The notes beneath the pieces are model-generated. The model was given only the letters and a program-made list of their open reading frames with translations, had not been told where the DNA came from and ran no database searches. 38,096 bases of DNA, from the IMG/VR virus record IMGVR_UViG_3300042691_012054, positions 1-38,096 of that record; one strand, 5' to 3'. This DNA comes from a virus. Positions 7,050 through 15,984 of this stretch are shown in pieces (position 1 is the stretch's first letter; each line of letters begins with the position of its first letter). Made by a program: the position numbers and the translations under genes.

Positions 7050-10000
7050 ATGGCGAATGATATCGAACTCAAACTCGGTCTTGATGCTACGGAACTTTTC
7101 CAAGGCATTGATCAAGCATTGTCAAAAGCGCGGTCTGAAATCTCAAGTCTTCCAGGGGTTGGCGAATCTCTTGGGAAAGGCGTGCCGGATGCGAAGAAAA
7201 AACTTTCTGACTTTATAGCCGAACAAAAGCAAGTCTTGGTCCAAATGAAACTTTCAGGGAATCAAGGCGACGATGCGTATGCGAAGGTTGAGCAGGCGAT
7301 CAAGGACGCGCAACAAGAGATGAAAAAACTTGATGATGCTATTCAGGAGGTCGATTCATCTCTTCAAGATTCAGGAGGGTCTGCGCAATCGTTTGGGGAT
7401 CAGCTCAAAAACGGAATAATGGGGACAATAGGCGGTGGTGCTTTGTCGGCGTTTATTGGCGGTAGTCTCGCAGAGGGTGTTCAAGCGGGTTTAGGTGTTA
7501 TCGTAGATTCGTTTGGAGCCGTGATAGACAAGGGGCGCGCCTTGATATCAGCACAGGGCGACTTAAAGGCCGTCACGGGCGCTACAGGCGCCGAATTCGA
7601 GGCGTTATCAAAAGAGGCAGAGAAAGCATTCGTTGGAGGCGTTGGGGAATCTCTCGCAGATGCAACGAAAGTTATCGCAAATGCAAAAGTTGTCTTGAAA
7701 GACGCATTGCCGACTGATCAGATAGGAGACTTCACGGCAAAGGCTCAAGCGCTTGGTAATCTTTACGAGAAAGATGTCAACGAAGTTATTGCGAAATCAA
7801 CCCCGTTTATTAAGCAATTCGGTCTTCAGGGAGACGAAGCATTCAACCTGATCGCATACGCTGCGAAAGAGGGGAAGACTTCGCAAGACGATGTTCTTGA
7901 CACTCTCGCCGAATACTCGCAACTCTTGGACGAGGCGGGATTCTCGGCTCAGGAATTCGCGGGGTCAATTGCGGTCGCTGGTCAAGAGGGTCTTTTCAAT
8001 ACAGACAAGATCGCAGACTCGATCAAAGAGGCGCAGATCAGACTCAAGGCGGGCGATACTGCGAAAGCATTCGCAGATATCCAAGGGCAATTGCCTAAAG
8101 CGCTCGGGACGACTCTTGGCTCGCTTGAGAAATTGGCTTCAAGTGGTCAAATCTCGATTAAGGAATTCTTGCAGAAATCGGGTGAGTCTATCAAGACAGC
8201 ATTTGATTCAGGACAAATCTCTGAAGCAATGGCTGCGCAACTTCAGGTAGCGGTCGCGGGTACACCTGCTGAAGATATCGGCGTGCAAGCATACAATAAG
8301 TTATTCGGCGCGCCATTGCCTGTTGATGAGATATCAAAGAAAGCTGCTGAAGCGGGCAAAGCTGCGAGCGGGGCGGTCGGTCAATACCTTTCTTTTGATG
8401 CGGTTGGAAGACAGCTCTCCATGGCATTCGAGAAAGCAAGCGCTTCAGTCGTTGGGGTCTTGAGTGATGCGTTCGGAATGATCGCAACCGCAATTGCTCC
8501 GACATTTGAAAAATTATCGAACTCGATCTCGGGATATTTCACAAGAATATGGAGCGTGATCGGTCCGATTCTTTCCTTCATTGGCGCATCGATCATTGCA
8601 AATATCACTTACGCATTGAACATGGCGATGACCGTGCTTGATATTTTCTACAATATAGGCATATCGGTTTTCGATGGAATTTGGAAAGCAATCGAGCCAG
8701 TCGTTTCGGTCTTCCAACAACTCGGCAAGACAATTGGCGAGGCGTTAGGGTTTGGAGGGGAAGCAGGCGAGAGCATTGACTTTATGAAAACATTTCAAGA
8801 TATCTTGACAAATGTATCGGGAGTCGTTTCATTCCTGGGTTCTGTGATCTCCGACATTCTTGGAGGGGCAATATCTCTCCTCTTCACCCCTCTGCAATTA
8901 CTCGGTCAAGCAATTGGTGCGGTTATTGGATATATTGTTGATTGGATCAGCAAATCGGGAATAATCAACGGCATAATAAATGGAGTAACCGCAACGGTTG
9001 ATTTCTTCAAGGGGATAATCGACGCGGTCTCGAACGCATTCAACACATTGATCGGTTATGTTCAAGACGTGATCAATTTCTTCGGAATAATGAACAGCAC
9101 AGTTAACGATGGGAAGGGATTCATGGATTCGTTCTATGGAGCCGTTGACTCTGTTTGGCAAATAGTCAAGAATGTGGCAACTGCGATCTATGACTTCGGA
9201 GCCAATATCTTGACAAAATATCTTATCGAGCCAATCAAGGCGGGAATCGATTGGATCAGCAAAATTGTCACCAAGATCAAAGACTGGGTTCTTTCTTTTG
9301 ATTCTGTTCAGAAAGCTGTACAGATTGTTCAAAATGTTGCGAATGGCGTGAGAGATTTCTTCAGCAATATATCGCAATACATTGGCATTGTCAAAGTCAA
9401 TATCGGTGGTATTGTTTATGCTTTGAATGAAGTCGGAAAGCTTGCCGGAGAATTCTTTTCAAAGATCGCAAGTGCAGACTTCTCGGGTGCTTACAATGTC
9501 GTTGCGAATTCGATAGACAGGATAGGTCAAGCATACGACACAGGCAAATCAAAAGCGCAAGCATTTTTGAATGAACAGGCGAAACAAGAAAAGCTCATGA
9601 ACTCGCTAAAAGAAATTGCTGGTCGTCCTGTCCCTGAAGTTAAGCCAACCGTCAAGCCGGTCATTACGAAGACCGAAGACAAAGACACGAAAGACAAAGA
9701 CGATAAGGATAAAAAAGACAAAGACAAAGAAAAGCAAAAGACCGCAGATAATCGCACTGAGCTTCAAAAAAGACAAGAGGACTTCAAAGACTTTCTTCAA
9801 GGTCAACAAAATGCTCGCGACACAGATTTCTTGAACTTCAAAGGTTCTGAAGACGAGAAATCGCTTGCGCTCAAACAGAGACTTCAGAAAGATGCTGAAG
9901 AGGCGCAAAAGAAATTGAATGAAATCGCAAGAGATGTTTCAGACACAGAATTCAACCCGATCGAGATCAAGATCAAACCCGAAAAAGGAGAGAATCTTGA

Positions 10001-11420
10001 AGATGTAAAACAATTCTACATTGGAGAATTCAAGAAACTAACCGAAGCAATCGAAAAGAATGCGATCAAGATCCCCGTTGATTTGTCATGGCGCGACCCA
10101 TTGGTCAAGGATCTTGAAGAATTCGTGAAGGAAAGCGATACAAATGCGAAAGAATACGAAAAGATCATGGCGGGTATGTTTACCAAGCCAGTCAATACAG
10201 AGGCAAAGCTCGACAAAGCGCAAGAGGACTTCGACAAGATCACAGACTTGCTATATTTGACAAATGTAGAGCTTGGCGAGAAAATTGATCTTGCGCGATC
10301 GATCGGCGATCAGAAAGCGGTTGAGAGTCTTGAAAAGATCAGAGGCACGAACAGCGAAGCGATTGCAGACACAGAAAGACGCTATGCGAGATTTGTCGCA
10401 GATTCCAAAAAAGCAATTGATCAAAACACAATTTATTTCCAAATCGGGAAGAGTCTTGAACTATCGATCCAAAAAGCATTCGATGGAGAGAAATTAAAGC
10501 AAGAACGCGAAGCTCAACAGAAGATCAGAGATGAAAAGCTCGCATCTTTGGGTGCTGAGGAAGAGGATCTCAAGAAATCTCTCGCAAACAGATCGATAGA
10601 CTTCGCAGAATACGCGGCTAGAATGGGCGAGATCGAGCGGGAACGCAATGAGGCGAGTAAAGATACGGGTTCAGAGTTTTTGAGCGCTGTAAAGGGCGCG
10701 AGCGATTCTGCGATCGCGACCGTCTTGAAGAGCCAAGCCGACATGTTCACAGAGAATGCGAAAGAAATGGAGGGGAACGAAAAGGTATTCAACGAATTCG
10801 TGGGTCAAGCTCTTGGAGGGTTTTCAGAACTCGCAGCGAGCGGAAAGGCGACTCTTTTGGACTTTGGAAAAATGGCTGCGGGCGCCGCATTCGATGCTGT
10901 AGCAAAAATGATCCCGTCTTTTGTAACGGGTATTTTGGGAAGCTCGATCACGACCCTTGGTCCGATTCTTGGACCTTTAGCCGCAGCGACATTGACTGGC
11001 GCTCTTTACGGCTTGCTTGGTTTGGCAAGATCAGCAGCGGGCTTCAAAGATGGGGTTGTGAATCTTGAAGGCGCAGGATCAGAAACTTCGGATAGTATTC
11101 CCGCATGGCTATCAAAAGGGGAGTCTGTGATCACTGCGAAAGCAACAAAAGAGAATAGAGCCGAACTTGAATGGATGAACAAAACAGGTCTTAGTGTTTC
11201 TCATTTTTACAAGCAAAAGATTCAGTCAGGGTCTTTGTCTGTAAATTCAGACGGCGAGCTTATCGAGGAAGTCCGAAGACTAAGAGCGGAAACTCGAAGT
11301 CTTGGTTCAAGAATATCAAGAAACACAAAAGTCGAAGTAAGCGGTCTTTTGAGCGCAGACAGTCGATCTATTACAGCAATTATCAATTCCGAACGAAAGC
11401 GGAAAATGCGAAGAGGTTAA
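7050..11420 (+). CDS. Tail tape measure protein
   Basis: At 1456 aa this is the largest protein and sets tail length. The N-terminal third is helical, with a TP901-like core (GDLKAVTGATGAEFEALSKE, then LPTDQIGDFTAKAQALG). A long hydrophobic middle (roughly residues 440-760) has repeated Gly/Ile/Val segments expected to cross a membrane during DNA injection. A Lys/Asp-rich stretch (KDTKDKDDKDKKDKDKEKQK, about residue 875) and long coiled-coil regions follow. The C-terminus has GFKDGVVNLEGAGSETSD and IPAWLSKGESVI, a pattern common at tape measure ends. It starts 3 bases after the chaperone frame, preceded by GAAAGGAAAAG. Confidence 0.95.
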   Translation: MANDIELKLGLDATELFQGIDQALSKARSEISSLPGVGESLGKGVPDAKKKLSDFIAEQKQVLVQMKLSGNQGDDAYAKVEQAIKDAQQEMKKLDDAIQEVDSSLQDSGGSAQSFGDQLKNGIMGTIGGGALSAFIGGSLAEGVQAGLGVIVDSFGAVIDKGRALISAQGDLKAVTGATGAEFEALSKEAEKAFVGGVGESLADATKVIANAKVVLKDALPTDQIGDFTAKAQALGNLYEKDVNEVIAKSTPFIKQFGLQGDEAFNLIAYAAKEGKTSQDDVLDTLAEYSQLLDEAGFSAQEFAGSIAVAGQEGLFNTDKIADSIKEAQIRLKAGDTAKAFADIQGQLPKALGTTLGSLEKLASSGQISIKEFLQKSGESIKTAFDSGQISEAMAAQLQVAVAGTPAEDIGVQAYNKLFGAPLPVDEISKKAAEAGKAASGAVGQYLSFDAVGRQLSMAFEKASASVVGVLSDAFGMIATAIAPTFEKLSNSISGYFTRIWSVIGPILSFIGASIIANITYALNMAMTVLDIFYNIGISVFDGIWKAIEPVVSVFQQLGKTIGEALGFGGEAGESIDFMKTFQDILTNVSGVVSFLGSVISDILGGAISLLFTPLQLLGQAIGAVIGYIVDWISKSGIINGIINGVTATVDFFKGIIDAVSNAFNTLIGYVQDVINFFGIMNSTVNDGKGFMDSFYGAVDSVWQIVKNVATAIYDFGANILTKYLIEPIKAGIDWISKIVTKIKDWVLSFDSVQKAVQIVQNVANGVRDFFSNISQYIGIVKVNIGGIVYALNEVGKLAGEFFSKIASADFSGAYNVVANSIDRIGQAYDTGKSKAQAFLNEQAKQEKLMNSLKEIAGRPVPEVKPTVKPVITKTEDKDTKDKDDKDKKDKDKEKQKTADNRTELQKRQEDFKDFLQGQQNARDTDFLNFKGSEDEKSLALKQRLQKDAEEAQKKLNEIARDVSDTEFNPIEIKIKPEKGENLEDVKQFYIGEFKKLTEAIEKNAIKIPVDLSWRDPLVKDLEEFVKESDTNAKEYEKIMAGMFTKPVNTEAKLDKAQEDFDKITDLLYLTNVELGEKIDLARSIGDQKAVESLEKIRGTNSEAIADTERRYARFVADSKKAIDQNTIYFQIGKSLELSIQKAFDGEKLKQEREAQQKIRDEKLASLGAEEEDLKKSLANRSIDFAEYAARMGEIERERNEASKDTGSEFLSAVKGASDSAIATVLKSQADMFTENAKEMEGNEKVFNEFVGQALGGFSELAASGKATLLDFGKMAAGAAFDAVAKMIPSFVTGILGSSITTLGPILGPLAAATLTGALYGLLGLARSAAGFKDGVVNLEGAGSETSDSIPAWLSKGESVITAKATKENRAELEWMNKTGLSVSHFYKQKIQSGSLSVNSDGELIEEVRRLRAETRSLGSRISRNTKVEVSGLLSADSRSITAIINSERKRKMRRG

Positions 11421-11421
11421 C

Positions 11422-11898
11422 ATGAGTTGGAGGTTTTGGGTTAAGGTTCAAGGCGCAACAGAATCAACATTCAACCCGGTCAATACATTGTCGATCGAGT
11501 TGCCGATCTTTGGAATACATTATTCGCCTGAAATGGAAAGCGATACCGTTGTTTCGATGTCGGGGACTGAGATATCGCAGAGCAAGTTTCGTATCAAGCT
11601 TGATGTTGAATGCGTACCGTTTTCCACATGGGATTCTCTAACGGTAAGCTCTGAAACGACTATCTATTTGCTGAAGCAGATTCTCACAAAAAAACACAAA
11701 AGACTAATCGCTCCAACTCCAGGGCTTGATAACAAGATCCTTCCCGATCGATGGAGAAACACGACTAACTTCCCCTTAACTGCGGGACTGATCTCAAATG
11801 GATTTGTATTCGAGAGGGTTGATGTATCGAACGAAAAGAAATGGGCGAGCGGGCTTGAACAAATGACAATGAGTGTTTACTCAAAGGATCTGTTATGA
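11422..11898 (+). CDS. Tail protein downstream of the tape measure, distal-tail-like
   Basis: This 158-aa protein begins one base after the tape measure stop, with AAGAGG upstream. It is beta-rich and has no motif I recognise. Genes in this position usually encode the distal tail protein or a tip adaptor. The start overlap of the next gene (ATGA) indicates a joint unit. Function is inferred from position only. Confidence 0.5.
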   Translation: MSWRFWVKVQGATESTFNPVNTLSIELPIFGIHYSPEMESDTVVSMSGTEISQSKFRIKLDVECVPFSTWDSLTVSSETTIYLLKQILTKKHKRLIAPTPGLDNKILPDRWRNTTNFPLTAGLISNGFVFERVDVSNEKKWASGLEQMTMSVYSKDLL

Positions 11899-13763
11899 CC
11901 TCAAAACGATTCACTTATTCTTGGACTTCTGAAGATTATATTCAGTACAGACTTTATATCATTCCAAGCGACGCAGACTATTCGAGTGGTTCAACAGATC
12001 AGGTTCTTCCAAGTGATTTCTTGCTTGAAGAGGGGAAGATCGAGACATCGATCGGAGAGCTTCCAGCGGGTATGCAATCGCAAGTGTTATCAATTGCGGT
12101 CAATATCGCGAGTCTTCAAGGCACAAGCGAACTGAATAATTTGCGCGAGCAATTACTCAAAGGCACAACAACAAAATTGACTCCGAAGAATTCAGACGGT
12201 TCCGAATATCTTGATGTTCCAGACCTTGGCAATCATTCGGCGCTCACCACAGAGCAAAAAGAATTCGAAGTCTTCAACACTTTTGTTCTGCTATACAATG
12301 ACGGGTTTGGGTTTACGCCTAATGTATGGAAAGTCGCATTTCTTGGTTGTCAAAAATACGCTGCGGAGAATGAACTTGAAGTTACCGATCTTGAAAATGT
12401 CTTGAAGTTTACAATCGAGGCGCATGATATAACAAGATGTATTGGCGAAATGATCACTCCAGAGGTCTGGAAGATTGCTCTGCGATCACGAGATCAACAA
12501 ATCAATTTAACCGCATCAACTCAGAGATCAGAAACCGAAGAATACAGAGAGGTCTTGATCGGGACAGAATACTACTACCAACAGCAATATGAGAGACAAT
12601 TAAATGCGGTTGATTGGTTAACGAATCGATTCTTTTTTCATGTCTCAACCTTTGACCGTCTTGGCTTGAAGATATCGCAAATGTATTCTGCATATTTGCG
12701 AGCCATAACTCGCAAGAACTCTGCGTCCTTTTCTTTCCCACAATTGTATGAGAAAACAATCGCGTTCAAAGATCAAGACGGCTCTCAGTTTATTGGTCAA
12801 GAATACCTTTGTTATATCGCTGAAATATGGGAAGTTGCGAACAGCACCGTTTCTCTTGTATCGGGCGCGCATGCTGACTCTAATATGTTTGGTCAGTTTA
12901 CTAACTTTCACGAAGTCTTGAAGAGTCTATGCGAGAATTCACTTGAATTATTCATTCCTTCAATTGCTTGGACAAATGGGAACCCTGACACATATGCGAT
13001 TACATACCAATCTTCAAACCCATTTGGAATAACAGATGCGAATACAATCGAGATGAACCAAGAGAACACTTTCTCCTCATATAAAATGAAGATGTTTTCT
13101 GAGTCATTGCGATACGCGACTCTATCTGTGACATCGATCGGCGGCGATCGAGACACAACAGAATATCGTTTTGGAGACAAAGGCACAAGTGGCGATAATT
13201 CAAAAGAAATGAAGATCATGTTCCATAATTTACCTGTGCTTCAAGACAGGAAATATATTGAAAGATACTACGGCGTTTGGGATAACCAAAATTTATCTTG
13301 GATCAGAAAGTCTGTTAGTCCGGGTTACATAATCTATTTCAAAGACGATACCCCTCACTTACCTCGTAAAGTTTATACTCAATGTTACATATATTTTGAT
13401 GCCGATGCGGGTGTTCTTTCGAGCTATACTTTACAATACCCGATCATCCCCTACCTCAAACCTGATGGTGAAATGTTCATGATACGAGAGCAACAAGACT
13501 CAGGACTTCCAACAACAATTGCCTTCGCAATGGTTCAAGCATTCGGCGACAAAAAGCAAGCAGAGTCGACAATGACTTCAAGATTCATAAATGTAAAACA
13601 GAATGACATTGGAAAGCGATGCAAGATCAACATCGCAGACTTTAACCCTCTGCTCGAAAAGATATACAATGCGAATATCGTGAAAGGCGTATTCATGGAA
13701 TCGAGTCACGATATCTTGAAAGGAACAACCGATCTTACAATCAGAATCGATGCGGAGCAATAA
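11895..13763 (+). CDS. Large tail tip / baseplate protein
   Basis: This 622-aa protein follows the distal-tail-like gene with an ATGA overlap and an AAAGGA ribosome site. It is rich in Tyr, Ser and Thr, with alternating beta-like stretches across its length (for example ESLRYATLSVTSIGGDRDTT and QCYIYFDADAGVLSSY) and no visible hydrolase motif. In siphophages the protein at this place is the tail hub / tail-associated protein. The N-terminal part (SDFLLEEGKIETSIGELPAG) could be a distal-tail-like domain. No close family is recognised. Confidence 0.5.
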   Translation: MTSKRFTYSWTSEDYIQYRLYIIPSDADYSSGSTDQVLPSDFLLEEGKIETSIGELPAGMQSQVLSIAVNIASLQGTSELNNLREQLLKGTTTKLTPKNSDGSEYLDVPDLGNHSALTTEQKEFEVFNTFVLLYNDGFGFTPNVWKVAFLGCQKYAAENELEVTDLENVLKFTIEAHDITRCIGEMITPEVWKIALRSRDQQINLTASTQRSETEEYREVLIGTEYYYQQQYERQLNAVDWLTNRFFFHVSTFDRLGLKISQMYSAYLRAITRKNSASFSFPQLYEKTIAFKDQDGSQFIGQEYLCYIAEIWEVANSTVSLVSGAHADSNMFGQFTNFHEVLKSLCENSLELFIPSIAWTNGNPDTYAITYQSSNPFGITDANTIEMNQENTFSSYKMKMFSESLRYATLSVTSIGGDRDTTEYRFGDKGTSGDNSKEMKIMFHNLPVLQDRKYIERYYGVWDNQNLSWIRKSVSPGYIIYFKDDTPHLPRKVYTQCYIYFDADAGVLSSYTLQYPIIPYLKPDGEMFMIREQQDSGLPTTIAFAMVQAFGDKKQAESTMTSRFINVKQNDIGKRCKINIADFNPLLEKIYNANIVKGVFMESSHDILKGTTDLTIRIDAEQ

Positions 13764-14485
13764 TGCGATACAATGAACCGATCAAAGCGCAAGGCGTTGG
13801 CAGAAATCAACTTGGATTCAATACAGGAAATAGACCGAGCGCATATGATGAAATGCAAGAGGGTGAAGATGCTGTGATCTTGGACAATGCGCAAGAGTTT
13901 TCGATCAGCGCACTTGCCAAGGCGAAAGCTTCAGCAGAGGCGACCGCAACATCTCTGAAGCAAGATGTTCAGAATGTGTGTTTCGAGATCACAGGTATTC
14001 GTGATTTCTTTTTTTCGAGCGGATCGGTGGGCGCAGATATTCCTTGGAATAATGGATTCACCACAGTCGATTCTCCTCTCTATTTTTACAATTGGTATGA
14101 TCGATATATCTATGTGAAGAAACCGGGATGGTATTTCGTTAGGGTTAATTTGTTCGCGCCTGAAGTCAATACGGCGCATGAGTGGGGTATCAAATTGTTC
14201 TCCAATATCACTCTTGAAAATTCAACAGCAGAAAGATACGTGACTTGGATGGATTATCAGCATACAAGCAAACACCCATATGTGAATGGATCAACTTTCT
14301 TCAACGCACCCGAGCAAGTGTTCAAATCGAATAGCGGAGGTCTTCCAGGGTTCAAGATCCGTATCTATTCAAGCACATCAAATATAAATTTCAACCAATA
14401 CAATACATATGCGAATCTTCAGGTCATTCGTCTTTCTGATCTTGAACATTCAACTCGACAAGTCTATTCTTTTGGACCAACTTAA
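13763..14485 (+). CDS. Putative tail tip or receptor-binding protein with C-terminal jelly-roll-like region
   Basis: The 240-aa frame starts in a TAATG overlap with the preceding gene. Residues 40-75 form an Ala/Lys/Glu-rich helix (ISALAKAKASAEATATSLKQ), likely a trimerising stalk. The rest is beta-rich with many aromatic residues and a KKPGWYFVRVNLFAPE motif that resembles C1q/TNF-like jelly rolls of phage fibres (one strand 'pGwY.v..nl'). This suggests a trimeric fibre that binds the cell surface. The family is not certain. Confidence 0.5.
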   Translation: MRYNEPIKAQGVGRNQLGFNTGNRPSAYDEMQEGEDAVILDNAQEFSISALAKAKASAEATATSLKQDVQNVCFEITGIRDFFFSSGSVGADIPWNNGFTTVDSPLYFYNWYDRYIYVKKPGWYFVRVNLFAPEVNTAHEWGIKLFSNITLENSTAERYVTWMDYQHTSKHPYVNGSTFFNAPEQVFKSNSGGLPGFKIRIYSSTSNINFNQYNTYANLQVIRLSDLEHSTRQVYSFGPT

Positions 14486-14497
14486 TAGGAAAATAAC

Positions 14498-14992
14498 ATG
14501 GAATTTTACTCAGGAAAATACGGCATAGACCGCAGGCGAGTTGCGAGTGATTTCGGACAATTCGATACCCTCGCTTATGCTTCAGGCGACATCTTGACAT
14601 CAAGCGCAATCTCATATGCGAACATGGCGCGCTCAGTCGGGTTCTCGGGAAAGATCGCAAGAGTAATCTTGAAAGAAACAACTGCGGGAACTTTACAAAG
14701 ACCCTCTTTGCGATTATGGTTCTTCGGATCTTCTGTCACACCCGCTACTCGCAATGCGCCTCAAGCGTTTACAACTTCGCAGATAGATGTTTTACTCGGG
14801 ACAACTGAAGTCTTGAATGCGAATTGGATCAATTGCGGGAGTGGCGTTGCCATGATCGAGAAAGATATCGAATTGCCCTATGTATTGAATTCTGTCTCTT
14901 CAACTATCTATGTGGTTCCCGAAGTCAGAGCTTCGTATACATTCCATTCTACAGGGCGAATCATTATGCAAATGATCAGCGAGGTTGATTGA
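14498..14992 (+). CDS. Hypothetical tail-operon protein (164 aa)
   Basis: The start is preceded by TAGGA. The sequence is beta-rich, with Ser/Thr/Ala-rich stretches (ILTSSAISYANMARSVGFSG, SLRLWFFGSSVTPATRNAP) and a late VPEVRASYTFHSTGRI segment. I do not recognise the family. Its place between fibre-like genes and the tail terminator suggests a virion protein of the tail tip. The stop shares one base with the next ATG. Confidence 0.5.
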   Translation: MEFYSGKYGIDRRRVASDFGQFDTLAYASGDILTSSAISYANMARSVGFSGKIARVILKETTAGTLQRPSLRLWFFGSSVTPATRNAPQAFTTSQIDVLLGTTEVLNANWINCGSGVAMIEKDIELPYVLNSVSSTIYVVPEVRASYTFHSTGRIIMQMISEVD

Positions 14993-15177
14993 TGTCTGCG
15001 AGCTTTACAGAACTAAATTCAGGAGCGACATTGATCTTGAACAAAACCGATATTCAAGAGGCGTTTAATCTTGAAGAGTTTTGTCAACTGATCATGATCG
15101 ATGGAACGGTCTACGATCTTGCAGATAATTGGGCTTATGTGCTGAGTCAAATATCAGGAGGACCAACCGGTCCATAA
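14992..15177 (+). CDS. Hypothetical last gene of the tail operon (61 aa)
   Basis: A small acidic protein (MSASFTELNSGATLILNKTD start) whose ATG overlaps the previous stop by one base, preceded by GAGG. It ends with SGGPTGP just ahead of a strong terminator. A TTG one codon earlier would also read in frame but the ATG is preferred. No family recognised; probably a virion or tail assembly protein from its position. Confidence 0.5.
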   Translation: MSASFTELNSGATLILNKTDIQEAFNLEEFCQLIMIDGTVYDLADNWAYVLSQISGGPTGP

Positions 15178-15181
15178 TAAA

Positions 15182-15218
15182 AAAAGACCCCTCTCACCAC
15201 GGGGTCTTTTGCTTTTTT
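15182..15218 (+). terminator. Strong intrinsic terminator closing the tail operon
   Basis: AAAAGACCCC (15182-15191) pairs perfectly with GGGGTCTTTT (15201-15210) around a 9-base loop, followed by GCTTTTTT. The ten-pair stem 4 bases after the last tail stop separates the structural unit from the control region. Confidence 0.9.
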
Positions 15219-15269
15219 GGGGGGAAGCAGGCGGTTATGATAGACCGCATTCAAATATAGGTTTTTTTC

Positions 15270-15344
15270 TTTTCTTCAGACAAAATATCTACCTAGGTTT
15301 TTTCTACCGAACTGCGATTTTTTCTTCAAGAGAAATATCTACCT
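15270..15344 (+). repeat. Imperfect 25-base direct repeat, 50-base period
   Basis: Copies at 15270-15294 and 15320-15344 share 21 of 25 positions: both begin TTTTCTTCA and end AAATATCTACCT. Between them lies TAGGTTTTTTCTACC, and a similar TAGGTTTTTTT precedes the first copy. Identity is too high for chance in non-coding DNA; a protein-binding site or replication iteron is plausible. Confidence 0.7.
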
Positions 15345-15369
15345 GTTTACAAGACCGATCTTCAAGGGT

Positions 15370-15399
15370 AAAAAAAAAAGAGAGGCCGTGACCTCTCTT
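15370..15399 (-). terminator. Intrinsic terminator for leftward (minus-strand) transcription
   Basis: AAGAGAGG (15378-15385) pairs with CCTCTCTT (15392-15399) around CCGTGA. A run of ten A (15370-15379) flanks it on the left, which is a U-tract in a minus-strand transcript; no U-tract lies on the plus-strand side. No minus-strand gene is known in this genome, so it may end a non-coding RNA. Confidence 0.7.
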
Positions 15400-15404
15400 C
15401 CCCA

Positions 15405-15458
15405 TTCGATGCAAAGCAGCATAATTACACAAAAGAAAAATAATTATTACGCATCGAA
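15405..15458. repeat. Nested inverted repeats
   Basis: TTCGATGC (15405-15412) matches GCATCGAA (15451-15458), and inside it ATAATTA (15421-15427) matches TAATTAT (15441-15447) around a 13-base loop. The pairs would form one long hairpin with an internal loop on either strand. It could be part of a structured RNA or an operator pair. Confidence 0.6.
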
Positions 15459-15682
15459 CATTTGCAATATATGGAATGTCTCTCAACCCTCCAAAAAAGA
15501 AAGATCATTCCCGAATATATTCTCCAGACCTTTATTTCCTACCAAAACCCATCTTGAAACAAGAATCCTAACAAAAATAAACAAGAATACACTATTTCAG
15601 AAAAAATATATCTTTCTAACTCGTGAAATATAACAGGGTTACGAGACTAGAAAAAAAATTTTCCTTGAAACAAAAAAAAGTG

Positions 15683-15712
15683 TTGCTTTGAAACAAATAT
15701 GTCGTAATTTTG
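15683..15712 (+). promoter_or_regulatory. Early promoter, Bacteroidota type
   Basis: TTG (15683-15685) and TAATTTTG (15705-15712) are 19 bases apart, matching the -33/-7 pattern of Bacteroidota primary-sigma promoters. Transcription would start near 15720, about 35 bases before the first early gene. A TTGACA at 15710-15715 offers a sigma70-like alternative, but its -10 match would place the start inside the ribosome site. Confidence 0.6.
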
Positions 15713-15755
15713 ACATAGTTAATTCGATCAACAATCATTCAAATGGAGAAAAGAG

Positions 15756-15959
15756 ATGAGAACGACAGATCAACAAAACACTCTTCAAGTTGTAAAGCAG
15801 AGCAAAAAAACAATGGAGATCAAGATCGTGACAATAGAACAGGCGGTTATTGAATTGACAATGAACGATCTGTATTTGCTAGGCGATAAAGTAAGGCAAG
15901 AGCTTACAAATGGCATACTCTTGAGAAACGCAAACTATCTTTATTACATAGAAGAATAA
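15756..15959 (+). CDS. Hypothetical early protein (67 aa)
   Basis: First gene after the early promoter, with the leader TGGAGAAAAGAG in front of its ATG. The protein has a polar N-terminal tail and a helix-rich C-terminal part (TMNDLYLLGDKVRQELTNGI). A second in-frame ATG (Met20, EIKIVTIEQ follows) lacks a ribosome site. No family is recognised. Small first-expressed phage genes often target host functions, but nothing here shows that directly. Confidence 0.7.
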   Translation: MRTTDQQNTLQVVKQSKKTMEIKIVTIEQAVIELTMNDLYLLGDKVRQELTNGILLRNANYLYYIEE

Positions 15960-15984
15960 TTCAAAATAAAAAAGGAGAAAAGAG

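Larger units (their letters stand above)
15370..15580 (-). ncRNA. Candidate minus-strand non-coding RNA (about 200 nt)
   Basis: On the minus strand, TATTTTTG (complement of 15572-15579) matches the Bacteroidota -7 element TAnnTTTG, though the expected -33 element is weak. A transcript starting near 15565 would run left through the nested inverted repeats and stop at the terminator at 15370-15399. No frame or ribosome site is evident. The existence of the RNA is inference from the combination of signals. Confidence 0.35.
15219..15755. other. Gene-free control region (about 540 bases)
   Basis: No convincing coding frame is present: the two short forward frames here lack ribosome sites and run through hairpins. 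The region holds, from left to right, a small GCGGT/ACCGC hairpin (15231-15248), a 25-base imperfect direct repeat, a minus-strand terminator, nested inverted repeats, an A/T-rich stretch and a forward promoter for the early genes. It is the only long gap in the genome and probably contains the main early regulatory signals and possibly an origin. Confidence 0.7.

Noticed and set aside
8898-9377. 159-codon minus-strand frame within the tape measure gene
   Set aside because: Shadow frame; nothing else on the minus strand supports transcription there.
15405-15458. CRISPR-like or tRNA structure in the control region
   Set aside because: Only one nested inverted repeat; no regular spacer pattern and no cloverleaf with conserved tRNA loops.
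15209-15633. Two short forward frames (60 and 81 codons) in the control region
   Set aside because: No ribosome sites, low-complexity translation, and they cross hairpins and repeats.
15710-15738. Sigma70-type promoter using TTGACA at 15710
   Set aside because: Its -10 match would put the transcript start into the ribosome site of the first early gene; the TTG-N19-TAATTTTG pair fits better.
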